Assembly (NCBI GenBank): GCA_964347345.1
Contig: CAYFYB010000030.1
Location: forward strand, 1 to 16,975
Source: JAJISG01 sp964347345
GTDB taxonomy: Archaea > Thermoplasmatota > Thermoplasmata > RBG-16-68-12 > JAJISG01
Direction of reading: 5' to 3'
DNA: 16,975 nt
Positions 1-7,102 of this stretch are shown here, piece after piece. The notes below the pieces were generated by a model. It saw only the letters and a list, made by a program, of their open reading frames with translations, had not been told where the DNA came from and searched no databases. The stretch's first letter is position 1. Each line of letters opens with the position of its first letter. The position numbers and the translations under genes are program-made.

Positions 1-638
1 TGGAGGCCAGGGAGGAGGACCTCGTGTTCGAGGACGGAAAGTTCCACGTCAAAGGTGCTCCGGACAAAGCCAAGACGATCCAAGAAGTGGCTTTCGCAGC
101 TTACACGGCCTGGAGCATGCCTAAAGGGGTTGAGCCCATCCTGGAGGCCACCACCTTCTACGACCCGGAGAACTTCGTCTTCCCCTTTGGCGCCCACATC
201 TGCGTGGTGGAGGTGGACAAGGAGACCGGGGAGGTGAAGATCCTCCGCTACATCGCCGTGGACGACTGCGGGACCATCATCAACCCTCTACTGGTGGAGG
301 GTCAGGTCCATGGAGGCATCCTCCAGGGGATTGCCCAGGCCCTCTGGGAAGAGGCCAGGTACGATAACCAGGGGAACCTGCTCACCTCCAGCTTCTTGGA
401 GTACCTAATGCCCACGGCCCTGGAGAGTCCCAGGTATGAGACCGATAAGACGGTGACGCCGTCGCCCCACAATCCGGTGGGGGTCAAAGGCGTGGGCGAA
501 ACGGGTACCATCGCCGCCTCCCAGGCCGTCGTGAACGCCGTTCTGGACGCCCTGAAGCCGTACGGCGTGATGCACCTGGACATGCCCCTTACCCCTGAAA
601 AGGTATGGCGGGCCCTGCAGGGAAAACAGCGAGACTAG
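1..638 (+). CDS. coxL: Molybdenum hydroxylase large subunit (CoxL/CO dehydrogenase-like), 3' end only
   Basis: This is the C-terminal part (about 211 codons, reading frame beginning at base 3) of a molybdopterin-cytosine-dinucleotide-binding large subunit of the xanthine oxidase/aerobic CO dehydrogenase family. The frame is open through the left edge, so the start lies outside the window. The last domain shows the family pattern: a VEVDxETGEV strand, VDDCGTIINP, a GQVHGGILQGIAQAL helix, and GVKGVGETGT, whose Glu (codon 498-500) matches the catalytic glutamate near the Mo centre. The active-site loop that separates true CO dehydrogenase (form I, with Cys) from other hydroxylases is not in the window, so the substrate cannot be assigned. 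It converges on the coxE-like gene 51 bases away. Neighbouring coxD, coxE, coxG, xdhC and Moco genes fit a cox-type cluster. Confidence 0.93.
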   Translation, partial: EAREEDLVFEDGKFHVKGAPDKAKTIQEVAFAAYTAWSMPKGVEPILEATTFYDPENFVFPFGAHICVVEVDKETGEVKILRYIAVDDCGTIINPLLVEGQVHGGILQGIAQALWEEARYDNQGNLLTSSFLEYLMPTALESPRYETDKTVTPSPHNPVGVKGVGETGTIAASQAVVNAVLDALKPYGVMHLDMPLTPEKVWRALQGKQRD

Positions 639-689
639 TTGGAGAGACGGCTCAGGCCGACGTTTCCTCGACCCGGGGATTCAACTCCG

Positions 690-1793
690 CTAGGAGGCAG
701 GCACCATCCTCCTGGCACCAGGACTGAGTGGCCGGCGAAAGTAGCGATCATAGAGTTCCCTCCTGAGCAGCGCCGTCGGAGGAGCGAGGAGGTCAATGTG
801 GGGTAGAGCCCTTCTCATTCCGGCCACCTCAGGGCTGAACTGCGGTCTGTCTGCATAAGGGTTCATCCATACCAGGAGATGACACCGACGCCGCAACAGC
901 AACAACTGCTCGTCCAGGAGGTCTAAATCCCCGACATCCCATCCATCGCTGAGCATCAGTACCACCGTCTTCTTGTCCAGAAGGCCACCGTATCTTCCGT
1001 TGAACTCCTCCAAACACTTACCTATACGGGTCCCTCCGCGGGCGTGCGCCAGTCTATTGGAGACCTCCACGAGGGCCTCAGAGTAAGGACGACCGAGGAA
1101 GGCCATCGTCACGGGCTCCAGCTGGGTGCTGAAGGCGAATACCTGGGTGGAGGGCACCGCCCGAAGGAGAGCGTGGATCAAGGCAATGAGAAGGGGGCCA
1201 TGGCCCTCCATGCTGCCGCTAACGTCCCATAGAATGATGAGGCGGGCCCGATGTAGCTTGCGCCGGCGGCGCCGAACAGAAATCCATTCACCACCGAAGC
1301 GCAGGCTGGCCCGTGCCGTTCGGAGGAAGTCCACTTCTCCCCGCGAGCTTGCCTCGAAGCGTCGTCCTTCCAGGGTCGCCCCCCATCGGCGAAAGCGACG
1401 GGCCAGACGCCTCATGGCGTCGAGTTCTCGACGGTCCATGTGCTCCATCCGGCGCCGGCCCGGTGGAGCATCGGGACTGTACACGAAGATTCGCAGTCCC
1501 TCTGGCCTCGACCCCTCCTCGGGACCCGCACGATCAGTCGATGGCCCGCCCCAGGCTCTTCGCATGTCCCCGGCAGGATGCTGGAAGGGCTCAAGCTCCT
1601 GATGCCTCATCCGCTTAGCCTGGAGGATGTTCTCAATGACATTGGCTGACCAGTAATCATCGAAGGCTTCGTCGAAGGGCTGCATGTCCTCCCCCCGCTT
1701 GACGAGGGTGCTTCTGCAGGCGAGGTAGAAGTCGTCCCTGTTCAGTCTCCGCACGTGTTCCAAGGCCAGGGCGAGGTCCAGCTCTTCAGACAT
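690..1793 (-). CDS. coxE: VWA-domain protein, CoxE-like maturation factor
   Basis: A von Willebrand factor A-domain protein of about 367 residues, like CoxE, which works with the MoxR-type ATPase CoxD in activating the Mo/Cu hydroxylase in CO oxidisers. The metal-ion-dependent adhesion site is complete: DVSGS (about Asp192, Ser194 and Ser196, counted from the GTG), the Thr of GGTR (about 257) and the Asp of LSDGWD (about 285). The N-terminal half is charged and Arg-rich and holds the usual CoxE helical region. ATG at 1793 and GTG at 1799 are both possible starts; ATG is preferred. It lies downstream of the MoxR gene on the same strand, the usual coxD-coxE order, but a 93-99-base gap with a hairpin and T-run separates them. 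Confidence 0.9.
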   Translation of the reverse strand: MSEELDLALALEHVRRLNRDDFYLACRSTLVKRGEDMQPFDEAFDDYWSANVIENILQAKRMRHQELEPFQHPAGDMRRAWGGPSTDRAGPEEGSRPEGLRIFVYSPDAPPGRRRMEHMDRRELDAMRRLARRFRRWGATLEGRRFEASSRGEVDFLRTARASLRFGGEWISVRRRRRKLHRARLIILWDVSGSMEGHGPLLIALIHALLRAVPSTQVFAFSTQLEPVTMAFLGRPYSEALVEVSNRLAHARGGTRIGKCLEEFNGRYGGLLDKKTVVLMLSDGWDVGDLDLLDEQLLLLRRRCHLLVWMNPYADRPQFSPEVAGMRRALPHIDLLAPPTALLRRELYDRYFRRPLSPGARRMVPAS

Positions 1794-1828
1794 GCCCACC
1801 GGAAGGCCCCGCGAACGCAGGAGGTTAC

Positions 1829-1846
1829 AAAAACCCGCTATGCGGG
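1829..1846 (-). terminator. Hairpin plus T-run between coxD-like and coxE-like genes
   Basis: Read on the minus strand, CCCGC-ATA-GCGGG forms a 5-bp GC stem with a 3-base loop, immediately followed by five T. It lies about 50 bases downstream of the MoxR stop and about 35 bases before the VWA start. It looks like an intrinsic terminator or attenuator that would lower coxE expression relative to coxD. Archaeal termination depends mainly on the T-run, so the hairpin may be incidental. Confidence 0.45.
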
Positions 1847-1892
1847 CGCCAAAGGCCCTCCATGAGGCTTCCTGGGGAACGAACCTCCCTCC

Positions 1893-2795
1893 TCATGCTC
1901 CGGGCCCTAGTAGGCTGTCCACCTTCTCTCCCAGGAGCCGCAGGTCCTCCGCCTCCTTTGCTACAAACCCCAAGGTATCCAGTACTGTCTCCCTGTCAAG
2001 GGCGCTGGCCCCCAAGGCCAGAAGGGCTGAGGCCCAGTCCAGGGTCTCCGCGATACCCGGCCTCTTGATTATCTCCCCGTCGTCCCGGACCTGCTGCACG
2101 AAAGTGCAGATTTCCCTGGCCAGCCCCGCCTCTAGCTCCGGCGCCCTGCGCTGGAGTATGGCCAGCTCCTTCTCCATGGAGGGGTAGCCGATGTAGAGGT
2201 AGAGGCACCGCCGCTTGAGGGCGTCGCTCAACTCCCTCGTCCGGTTGGAGGTGATCAAAACGAAGGGTTTGTGCTTGGCCCGGAGGGTTCCCACCTCGGG
2301 AATGGTGACCTGGAACTCGGAAAGGAGCTCCAGCAAGAGACCCTCGAATTCCTCGTCGGCTCGATCGATCTCGTCGATGAGGAGGACGGGGGGCCGAGGG
2401 CCAGCGTGGGCGATGGCCTGGAGGAGGGGCCGCTTCAGAAGAAAGCGTTCGCTGAAGATTTCTGCTTCCAGCGCCTCCGGCTCCTTCTTGTTCTCCTGAA
2501 GACGAATGGTGAGGATTTGCTTGGGGTAGTTCCACTCGTAAAGCGTGGCGCTGGCGTCCAGTCCTTCGTAGCATTGCAGGCGGATGAGGTCAGTCCCGAG
2601 GGCTTCCGCCAGGGATCGGGCGATATCAGTCTTGCCGCAGCCTGGCTCCCCCTCTGCAAGCAGGGGCTTCTCGAGCTTGAGGGCCAGGTAGATGGCCATT
2701 CCAATGGACTTGTCGGCGACGTACTGCTGTCTCCCCAGGCCCTTGATGACCGCTTCCACCCCACGGAAGGAATTCCTGAGGTCCATGGCTTCCAT
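1893..2795 (-). CDS. coxD: MoxR-family AAA+ ATPase, CoxD-like
   Basis: A 300-residue AAA+ ATPase of the MoxR class. Visible motifs are Walker A GEPGCGKT (about 49-56), Walker B VLLIDEID (Asp141, Glu142), sensor 1 ITSN (Asn184) and Arg fingers in LKRRC (195-196). In CO oxidisers the homologue CoxD acts as a chaperone-like ATPase with CoxE to build the bimetallic cofactor. Start ATG at 2795 gives a full-length protein; a second ATG lies at 2786. It follows moaA by 62 bases on the same strand and precedes the VWA gene, so these three probably form one transcription unit. MoxR/VWA pairs also serve other enzymes; the cox assignment rests on the neighbours. Confidence 0.9.
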   Translation of the reverse strand: MEAMDLRNSFRGVEAVIKGLGRQQYVADKSIGMAIYLALKLEKPLLAEGEPGCGKTDIARSLAEALGTDLIRLQCYEGLDASATLYEWNYPKQILTIRLQENKKEPEALEAEIFSERFLLKRPLLQAIAHAGPRPPVLLIDEIDRADEEFEGLLLELLSEFQVTIPEVGTLRAKHKPFVLITSNRTRELSDALKRRCLYLYIGYPSMEKELAILQRRAPELEAGLAREICTFVQQVRDDGEIIKRPGIAETLDWASALLALGASALDRETVLDTLGFVAKEAEDLRLLGEKVDSLLGPGA

Positions 2796-2857
2796 TTTCC
2801 GTCAGAGACCCTTCAACAAATCATCCTGCAGATAATCAACCTTTCCTCGACCTCCCA

Positions 2858-3832
2858 TCACGTTTGAAGGGCGCTGAACTCGATGGGCACCCTCCTCCCT
2901 TGACCCCTTTGGGGGAAGTCTGTGACGTAGACTCCGTAGTAGGGGACCCGATTGGCCACGACCAGTCGGAAGGCCTGCCGGATACCCTCGTCCGTCAGGT
3001 TACGGACAGAGACGAGGTCATCGCTGCGGTTCAAGCACCCCTTGAGCTTCCCGTCGTGGGTCAGTCGGAGACGGTGGCAGTTGAAGCAGAAGTCCTCGTT
3101 ATGGACGGGATCCACCACCTCGACCCTGGACCCATTAAGGCGGTAGATGCGGCGGTTGTGGGCCCTTCTCACGATGACGCTGTCGGCGTGTTCCTCCAAC
3201 CAGGCCTTCACCGCGTCGATATCCACCATCCAGTCCTCATGTCCCACCAGCTCCGGCATGAACTGGATGAGCTTCAGGGTGATCCCGTCACCCTTGCTCA
3301 CGAAGTCCAGCATCTGGGGGATGAAGGGAAGGGTGTACTTCATGACCACCATGTTCAGCTTGATTGGAACAAGGCCTACGTCCAGGGCCCGAGCGATGCC
3401 CTTGAGCACGGGATGAATTTCCGACCCACGGACGGCCTTGAAGATCCCTGCGTTAATGCTGTCGATGGATATGTTCACCCTTTTGAGTCCTGCCTTGCGT
3501 AGGGTCTCGGCCCGCATAGCCAGCATGGAGCCGTTGGTGGTCAGTGAGGTGTTGGGGATGTAATTCACGCAGCGGTCCACGACCTCCTCCAAGTCTCGAC
3601 GCACCAGGGCCTCGCCGCCGGTGAAATGGAGGCCCTCGATGTCGAATTCCCTGGCTATGCGGACGACTCGTTCGATCTCCTCAGGGGTAAGCTCCTCCTC
3701 GTGAGGGTCCCCCGGCCTTGCGATGCGCCCCAGACCCTCGTTGTGGCAGTAGATGCAGGAGAAGTTGCAACGTTTCGTTACGGAGATGCGAAGGTCTGTA
3801 ATCTCCCGGCCGAAAGCATCGACGAGGACCAC
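2858..3832 (-). CDS. moaA: GTP 3',8-cyclase MoaA (radical SAM, molybdopterin synthesis)
   Basis: MoaA converts GTP to 3',8-cyclo-7,8-dihydro-GTP, the first step of molybdenum cofactor synthesis. The 324-residue protein has the N-terminal radical-SAM cluster ligands CxxxCxxC (Cys22, 26, 29), the TGGEAL SAM-binding segment (about 71-76), and the second 4Fe-4S site CFNC with a later Cys (249, 252, 266). The start is GTG at 3832; an in-frame stop lies a few codons upstream and no ATG competes. The C-terminus ends FSALQT and lacks the terminal Gly-Gly seen in bacterial MoaA. It diverges from moaB, so two early Moco genes flank one promoter region. A TATA-like box lies 40-48 bases before the start. 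Confidence 0.96.
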   Translation of the reverse strand: MVLVDAFGREITDLRISVTKRCNFSCIYCHNEGLGRIARPGDPHEEELTPEEIERVVRIAREFDIEGLHFTGGEALVRRDLEEVVDRCVNYIPNTSLTTNGSMLAMRAETLRKAGLKRVNISIDSINAGIFKAVRGSEIHPVLKGIARALDVGLVPIKLNMVVMKYTLPFIPQMLDFVSKGDGITLKLIQFMPELVGHEDWMVDIDAVKAWLEEHADSVIVRRAHNRRIYRLNGSRVEVVDPVHNEDFCFNCHRLRLTHDGKLKGCLNRSDDLVSVRNLTDEGIRQAFRLVVANRVPYYGVYVTDFPQRGQGRRVPIEFSALQT

Positions 3833-3870
3833 GCCAGGGCTAGGCCCGCGTCATCTAAGAAGTTAACGGC

Positions 3871-3880
3871 GTTATATTTT
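3871..3880 (-). promoter_or_regulatory. TATA-like box for moaA, possibly shared with moaB
   Basis: The minus strand reads AAAATATAAC here, an A/T island in GC-rich DNA. Its spacing to the moaA GTG suits a leader of about 12-15 bases. On the plus strand the same island (GTTATATTTT) could drive moaB, but would give a leader of roughly 95 bases. Confidence 0.5.
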
Positions 3881-3997
3881 CGAGGAGCGGGCTTCGCCCC
3901 CTCTATCTGCCCACCTCGAAAGGCTTATGCGTGGCTCGGCAGTGTTCACCCAAGGCACGCCGGTGAGCACATCCCCGAAGGACGGAGGAGGAAGCCG

Positions 3998-4522
3998 ATG
4001 AGTGTGGAGGAACATAAGGCCTGGGCTCCGCGGCGGGTATCCTGCGCGGTGATAACGGCCAGCGACAGCAGGACGGAGGAGAGCGACGACGCGGGCAGAT
4101 ACGTTCAGCAGGCCTTGACCGACGCAGGACACGAGGTCACCTTCTACTCTGTGGTGAAGGACGAGGAAGGGGCCATCAAAGCGGCCTTGGGAAGGGCCAT
4201 GGAGAGGGCATCGGTCATCATAGTGAACGGCGGGACTGGCCTTGCTCCCCGGGACGTCACCATTGAGACGGTCGAGCCGCTCATCGAGAAGAGGCTGGAG
4301 GAATTCGGGGAGATCTTCCGTTGGTTGAGCTACCAAGATATCGGGTCTGCGGCCATCATGAGCAGGGCCCTGGCGGGGGTCGTCGGGGATCGCTTCGTGG
4401 CCTGCCTTCCGGGCGCACCAAAGGCAGACCGTCTCGCCGTGGAGAAGCTCCTCCTGCCCGAAATCGGCCACATAGTCCAGCAGCTCCAAAGGAAATCCGG
4501 GGACGAGGAGCACGGCCACTGA
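3998..4522 (+). CDS. moaB: Molybdopterin adenylyltransferase-type protein MoaB/MogA
   Basis: A 174-residue MoaB/MogA-family protein, which adenylylates molybdopterin before metal insertion in archaea. Hallmarks are NGGTGLAPRDVT (the pterin/AMP site), SYQDIGSAAIMSRALAG and LPGAPKA near the C-terminus. The open frame extends far upstream, but ATG at 3998 is chosen because GGAGGAGG lies about 6 bases before it, the family's N-terminus aligns there, and a longer start would run across the divergent moaA. It converges with coxG, leaving 29 bases. The C-terminal tail is short, polar and His/Glu-rich. Confidence 0.95.
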   Translation: MSVEEHKAWAPRRVSCAVITASDSRTEESDDAGRYVQQALTDAGHEVTFYSVVKDEEGAIKAALGRAMERASVIIVNGGTGLAPRDVTIETVEPLIEKRLEEFGEIFRWLSYQDIGSAAIMSRALAGVVGDRFVACLPGAPKADRLAVEKLLLPEIGHIVQQLQRKSGDEEHGH

Positions 4523-4551
4523 TTGGGCTTGGCTTCGAAGAGGGTCTGCGG

Positions 4552-5043
4552 TCACTCGCCGCTCCCTTCCTCCCTACGCCACCGCTTCTTCTTTGGCGGT
4601 GGACGACCCTCCTCGAGGAGGAACCGCACGCAGTCAAAGAACTCGTTGATCTTCTTCTCAGCTGTGGATTTCAGGAGACGGGAGCCGACGCTGGCGATGG
4701 TCCCCACCACGGCGGCATCGGCGTGCCACTTCATCTGGGTCCCATCAGGTACTTCGGACAGCTCTACGTAGGACTCCACGTCCACCGCGCTGCCCCTCCC
4801 CTTGCCATGCGCCTTCAGCCCAGCATAGGTGGGCTCCTTTCGGTCGAAGACGGTGACTTCGAAGTCGAACTTCCCCTTGATGAAGGAGACGCCCACCTTG
4901 ACTATCGCGCGATAGTGGTCCTGGTCATGTACTTCGAGGAGCTGGAGATCGGGCATGCAATCCTTCAGCTCATGGGGATCCATCAAGGCATTCCACACCT
5001 TCTCAAGGGGTGCCTTCACAGTGAACTCGCCTTCAAACTCCAA
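4552..5043 (-). CDS. coxG: CoxG-family SRPBCC protein
   Basis: A 163-residue SRPBCC/START-fold protein of the CoxG family (carbon monoxide dehydrogenase subunit G). The N-terminus (FEGEFTVKAPLEKVWNALMD) and the repeated strand pattern KGKFDFEV with a GKGRGSAVDVESYVEL segment are typical. In bacteria CoxG is linked to membrane association of, and quinone delivery to, CO dehydrogenase. The start is TTG at 5043: GGAGGTG lies 7 bases upstream, and no ATG gives the full domain. No C-terminal membrane helix is visible; the protein ends in a Pro/Lys/Arg-rich tail (PPPKKKRWRREE). Its strand is opposite to moaB and the GYD gene, so it probably has its own promoter. Confidence 0.9.
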   Translation of the reverse strand: MEFEGEFTVKAPLEKVWNALMDPHELKDCMPDLQLLEVHDQDHYRAIVKVGVSFIKGKFDFEVTVFDRKEPTYAGLKAHGKGRGSAVDVESYVELSEVPDGTQMKWHADAAVVGTIASVGSRLLKSTAEKKINEFFDCVRFLLEEGRPPPKKKRWRREEGSGE

Positions 5044-5058
5044 CTTATCACACCTCCC

Positions 5059-5311
5059 TCTTTGATCCAGCAGCCATAGCCCCTGCAGGGACGGATTGGC
5101 CTCCGCTCACGCTTTGGTGGTTGATGATAGGCGGACTTCAAACTCAACGTCCCCAGGGGTGGAGATCCCACCCGTCCTCCCCCTCTGCTCCCTCGGTGGG
5201 GCCCGGACCATGTAACCCCCTTCCATGAAGATTCGAGATAAATAGCTTGTCCTCAGACAGCGGTCGAAGCTGACTCATAAGGGCGGCAGGACTGTAGGGT
5301 AACAGGAGAGT
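5059..5311. other. Long intergenic region between coxG and the GYD gene
   Basis: About 300 bases separate the divergent coxG and GYD starts. The open frames here are poor in recognisable content and I see no gene. An A/T island (GATAAATAG near 5237-5245) could be a promoter on either strand, and a pyrimidine-rich tract lies at 5165-5195. No tRNA or clear riboswitch-like fold was recognised. Confidence 0.4.
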
Positions 5312-5319
5312 GATATATA
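5312..5319 (+). promoter_or_regulatory. TATA box for the GYD gene
   Basis: GATATATA is centred about 27 bases before ATG 5343, the classic archaeal TATA-to-start distance, so the transcript is probably leaderless. A GTG at 5310 that would lengthen the protein lies within the promoter and is rejected as a start. Confidence 0.7.
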
Positions 5320-5342
5320 GAGGGATTTCGATAGCCGAAAGC

Positions 5343-5636
5343 ATGCCACACTACATCACCCTCATTCGGTGGACGGCACAGGGTATAAAGAACGTTAAGG
5401 ACTCGCCCAAGAGAGCCCAAGCGGCTAGGGCAGCCATAGAGAAAGCGGGGGGGAAATGGCTTAGCTTCTACTATACCATGGGGGAGTACGACGCCGTAGC
5501 CATTGTGGAAGCCCCCAACGACGAGACCGCGATGGCCGTTCTCCTGGCCATCGGAAGCCAAGGCAGTGTTCGCACCACGACTCTCAAGGCCTTCCCGGAA
5601 GCTCAAGGGGCCAAAATTATCGGCGGGCTACCGTAG
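5343..5636 (+). CDS. GYD-domain protein
   Basis: A 97-residue single-domain protein matching the GYD family: an N-terminal YITLIRWTAQGI strand, KNVKDSPKRA helix, GGKWLSFYYTMGEYDAVAIVEAP (with the GxYD core) and a C-terminal TLKAFP strand. The function of the family is unknown; the fold resembles small ferredoxin-like dimeric alpha-beta barrels. It commonly occurs near oxidoreductase genes, as here among cox genes. ATG at 5343 is chosen because a TATA box sits 27 bases upstream. Length is normal. It converges on xdhC, leaving 118 bases. Confidence 0.88.
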   Translation: MPHYITLIRWTAQGIKNVKDSPKRAQAARAAIEKAGGKWLSFYYTMGEYDAVAIVEAPNDETAMAVLLAIGSQGSVRTTTLKAFPEAQGAKIIGGLP

Positions 5637-5754
5637 AGGTCCTGAGCGCCTGTCGTTTCAGTTACCCTTGGATAACCCTATTCGATCTCACTTCGAGACG
5701 GAAGTAGGGGAAGCGTCCGTCTGGTTGCGACCTTCCGGGGGTCGGTGAGGCCAA

Positions 5755-6612
5755 TCAATCAGCTTTACCTTTGGCCTTGGCCGCCTCTCCCTTACGAGGA
5801 AGCTTTCGGCCATGCATATCGGCAACGACCTCGGCCATGATGCTGATGGCAAGTTCCCCAGGGGTAGTCGCACCGATATCAACGCCGATGGGAGCCCTCA
5901 GGCGCTTCAAGAAGGCCTCCTCAACGCCTCCAGAACGGAGTTCCTTCAAGCTCTGGGCCAAACGACGGCGGCTGGCGAGAAGTCCGACGTACCTCAGCTT
6001 TACCTGTGCCAAGCATCTCAGGTATTCTACATCATGGGCCCCCTTGGTCAAGAGGACAACGGAGTCCCTCTCCGAGAACGGGAACTGCCCGAGGTCGAAG
6101 TCTAGCTCATCGATCATGACATCGGGTTGGCTGGAGAGGACGGGCTTATGGTCGATCACCACGACCTCGAAGTCCAGGAGCTTCCCGATGCTGATCAGGT
6201 GGTCCTTAAGCTGGTCCTGTCCGCCTTCGCCCACGATAATCAGGCGATCGGGGGGAAGATAGGGTTCGACGTAGATTTCCATGACACCACCACAGTTGGT
6301 CTCCACGTGGATTTCGTCCCGACTCTGACTGGTGACGGTGCCCTTGACCGCGGATTCAACGTCCTCTAGGAAGACCTTGACGAGACGGGGTTCCCCCGTT
6401 TCCATAACCTCCCTGGCGACTTCCACGATGGGGCCATCAGGACAGGCACCACCAAGGGTACCGTACACCACCTTCTGATCTTTCGATATGACCATTTTGA
6501 AGCCTGGTTTCCCCAGAGAAGAGCCCGTTATCCGGACGACGGTGGCAACTGAGAAGGGTCGCCGTTCCTCCACCAACCTGCCCATTGTTCTGGCGAAGCC
6601 AAAGTCGTCCAT
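5755..6612 (-). CDS. xdhC: XdhC/CoxI-family molybdenum hydroxylase maturation factor
   Basis: A 285-residue protein with an N-terminal XdhC_CoxI domain (SVATVVRITGSSLGKPGFKM, then GTLGGACPDGPIVEVARE) and a C-terminal Rossmann-like XdhC domain (RLIIVGEGG, VGLLASRRRL, APIGVDIGATTPGELAISIMAEVV). XdhC-type proteins bind the cofactor and help its sulfuration and insertion into the large subunit. The usual GGGC-E segment reads GGACPD here. The start ATG at 6612 has an A/T box 29 bases upstream. It is the only intact xdhC in the window; a second XdhC module at 7100-7630 is broken. It faces the coxM remnant back to back. Confidence 0.93.
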   Translation of the reverse strand: MDDFGFARTMGRLVEERRPFSVATVVRITGSSLGKPGFKMVISKDQKVVYGTLGGACPDGPIVEVAREVMETGEPRLVKVFLEDVESAVKGTVTSQSRDEIHVETNCGGVMEIYVEPYLPPDRLIIVGEGGQDQLKDHLISIGKLLDFEVVVIDHKPVLSSQPDVMIDELDFDLGQFPFSERDSVVLLTKGAHDVEYLRCLAQVKLRYVGLLASRRRLAQSLKELRSGGVEEAFLKRLRAPIGVDIGATTPGELAISIMAEVVADMHGRKLPRKGEAAKAKGKAD

Positions 6613-6636
6613 GACCGCCTATTTAACCATTGGTTG

Positions 6637-6645
6637 AAATTTAAT
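6637..6645 (-). promoter_or_regulatory. TATA-like box for xdhC
   Basis: The minus strand reads ATTAAATTT, preceded by purine-rich GGAAAG that could be a BRE. It is centred about 29 bases before ATG 6612, predicting a very short leader or none. Confidence 0.6.
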
Positions 6646-6699
6646 CTTTCCCGTGGCACGACCGCCCAACGGGACGCGCTATCCCTTTCAATTCGACGC

Positions 6700-7102
6700 G
6701 TCCTCGTCATCGCTGATTCTCTTGTTCGGAACATGGGAACCGTCGGAGGCAACGTTTCTCATGGAGATCCGGCTAACGCCCTGCCAGCCTGCGCGCTAGC
6801 CCTACAGGCCCGAGCTCGTCAGAGCACTGCATGCTTCAAGCTCGAGAAACACGCTGGCGACATTCCCATCGTTGGCGTCGCCGCAAATCTCATCCTTGAT
6901 AATAAGGGCGCAGCGAAAACGGCGGGGTTGGGGCCGACGGCTGAAGGGCCGACGGCCTTGGAAGCGAAGGATGCAGCTGGCCACCTCATGGGCCGTGCGT
7001 CAGACGTCGCCGCCATCGACCGGGCCGCTGAACTCGCGGAGGAGATAGCGGACCCGGTATCGGACCTGCGCGGAGCTGCTGAGTCCAAGAAGTCGATGGT
7101 TA
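6700..7102 (+). pseudogene. coxM: Remnant of coxM (FAD-binding medium subunit)
   Basis: Translated on the plus strand, this stretch matches two separated parts of the FAD-binding medium subunit of molybdenum hydroxylases. IADSLVRNMGTVGGNVSHGD is the flavin-binding segment, followed by DPANALPACALAL. FKLEKHAGDIPIVGVAANL, GLGPTAEGPTALEAK and DPVSDLRGAAESKKSMV come from the C-terminal domain. About 90 N-terminal residues are missing, and roughly 45-50 residues between ALQARA and the FKLEK segment are absent, the deletion being in frame. The C-terminal end stops abruptly after the KKSMV segment, where XdhC sequence begins on the other strand. The surviving frame is open, but no plausible start or complete fold remains. 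It points to loss of an earlier, second hydroxylase gene set or rearrangement of the cox operon. Confidence 0.82.

Noticed and set aside
3626..3997. Long N-terminal extension of the moaB frame
   Set aside because: It runs antisense through moaA and its promoter, shows no family similarity, and a strong Shine-Dalgarno site marks ATG 3998.
6819..7099. Minus-strand continuation of the XdhC frame as a chimeric C-terminus
   Set aside because: It is the antisense of the coxM remnant, rich in Ser/Ala/Pro, with no XdhC similarity.
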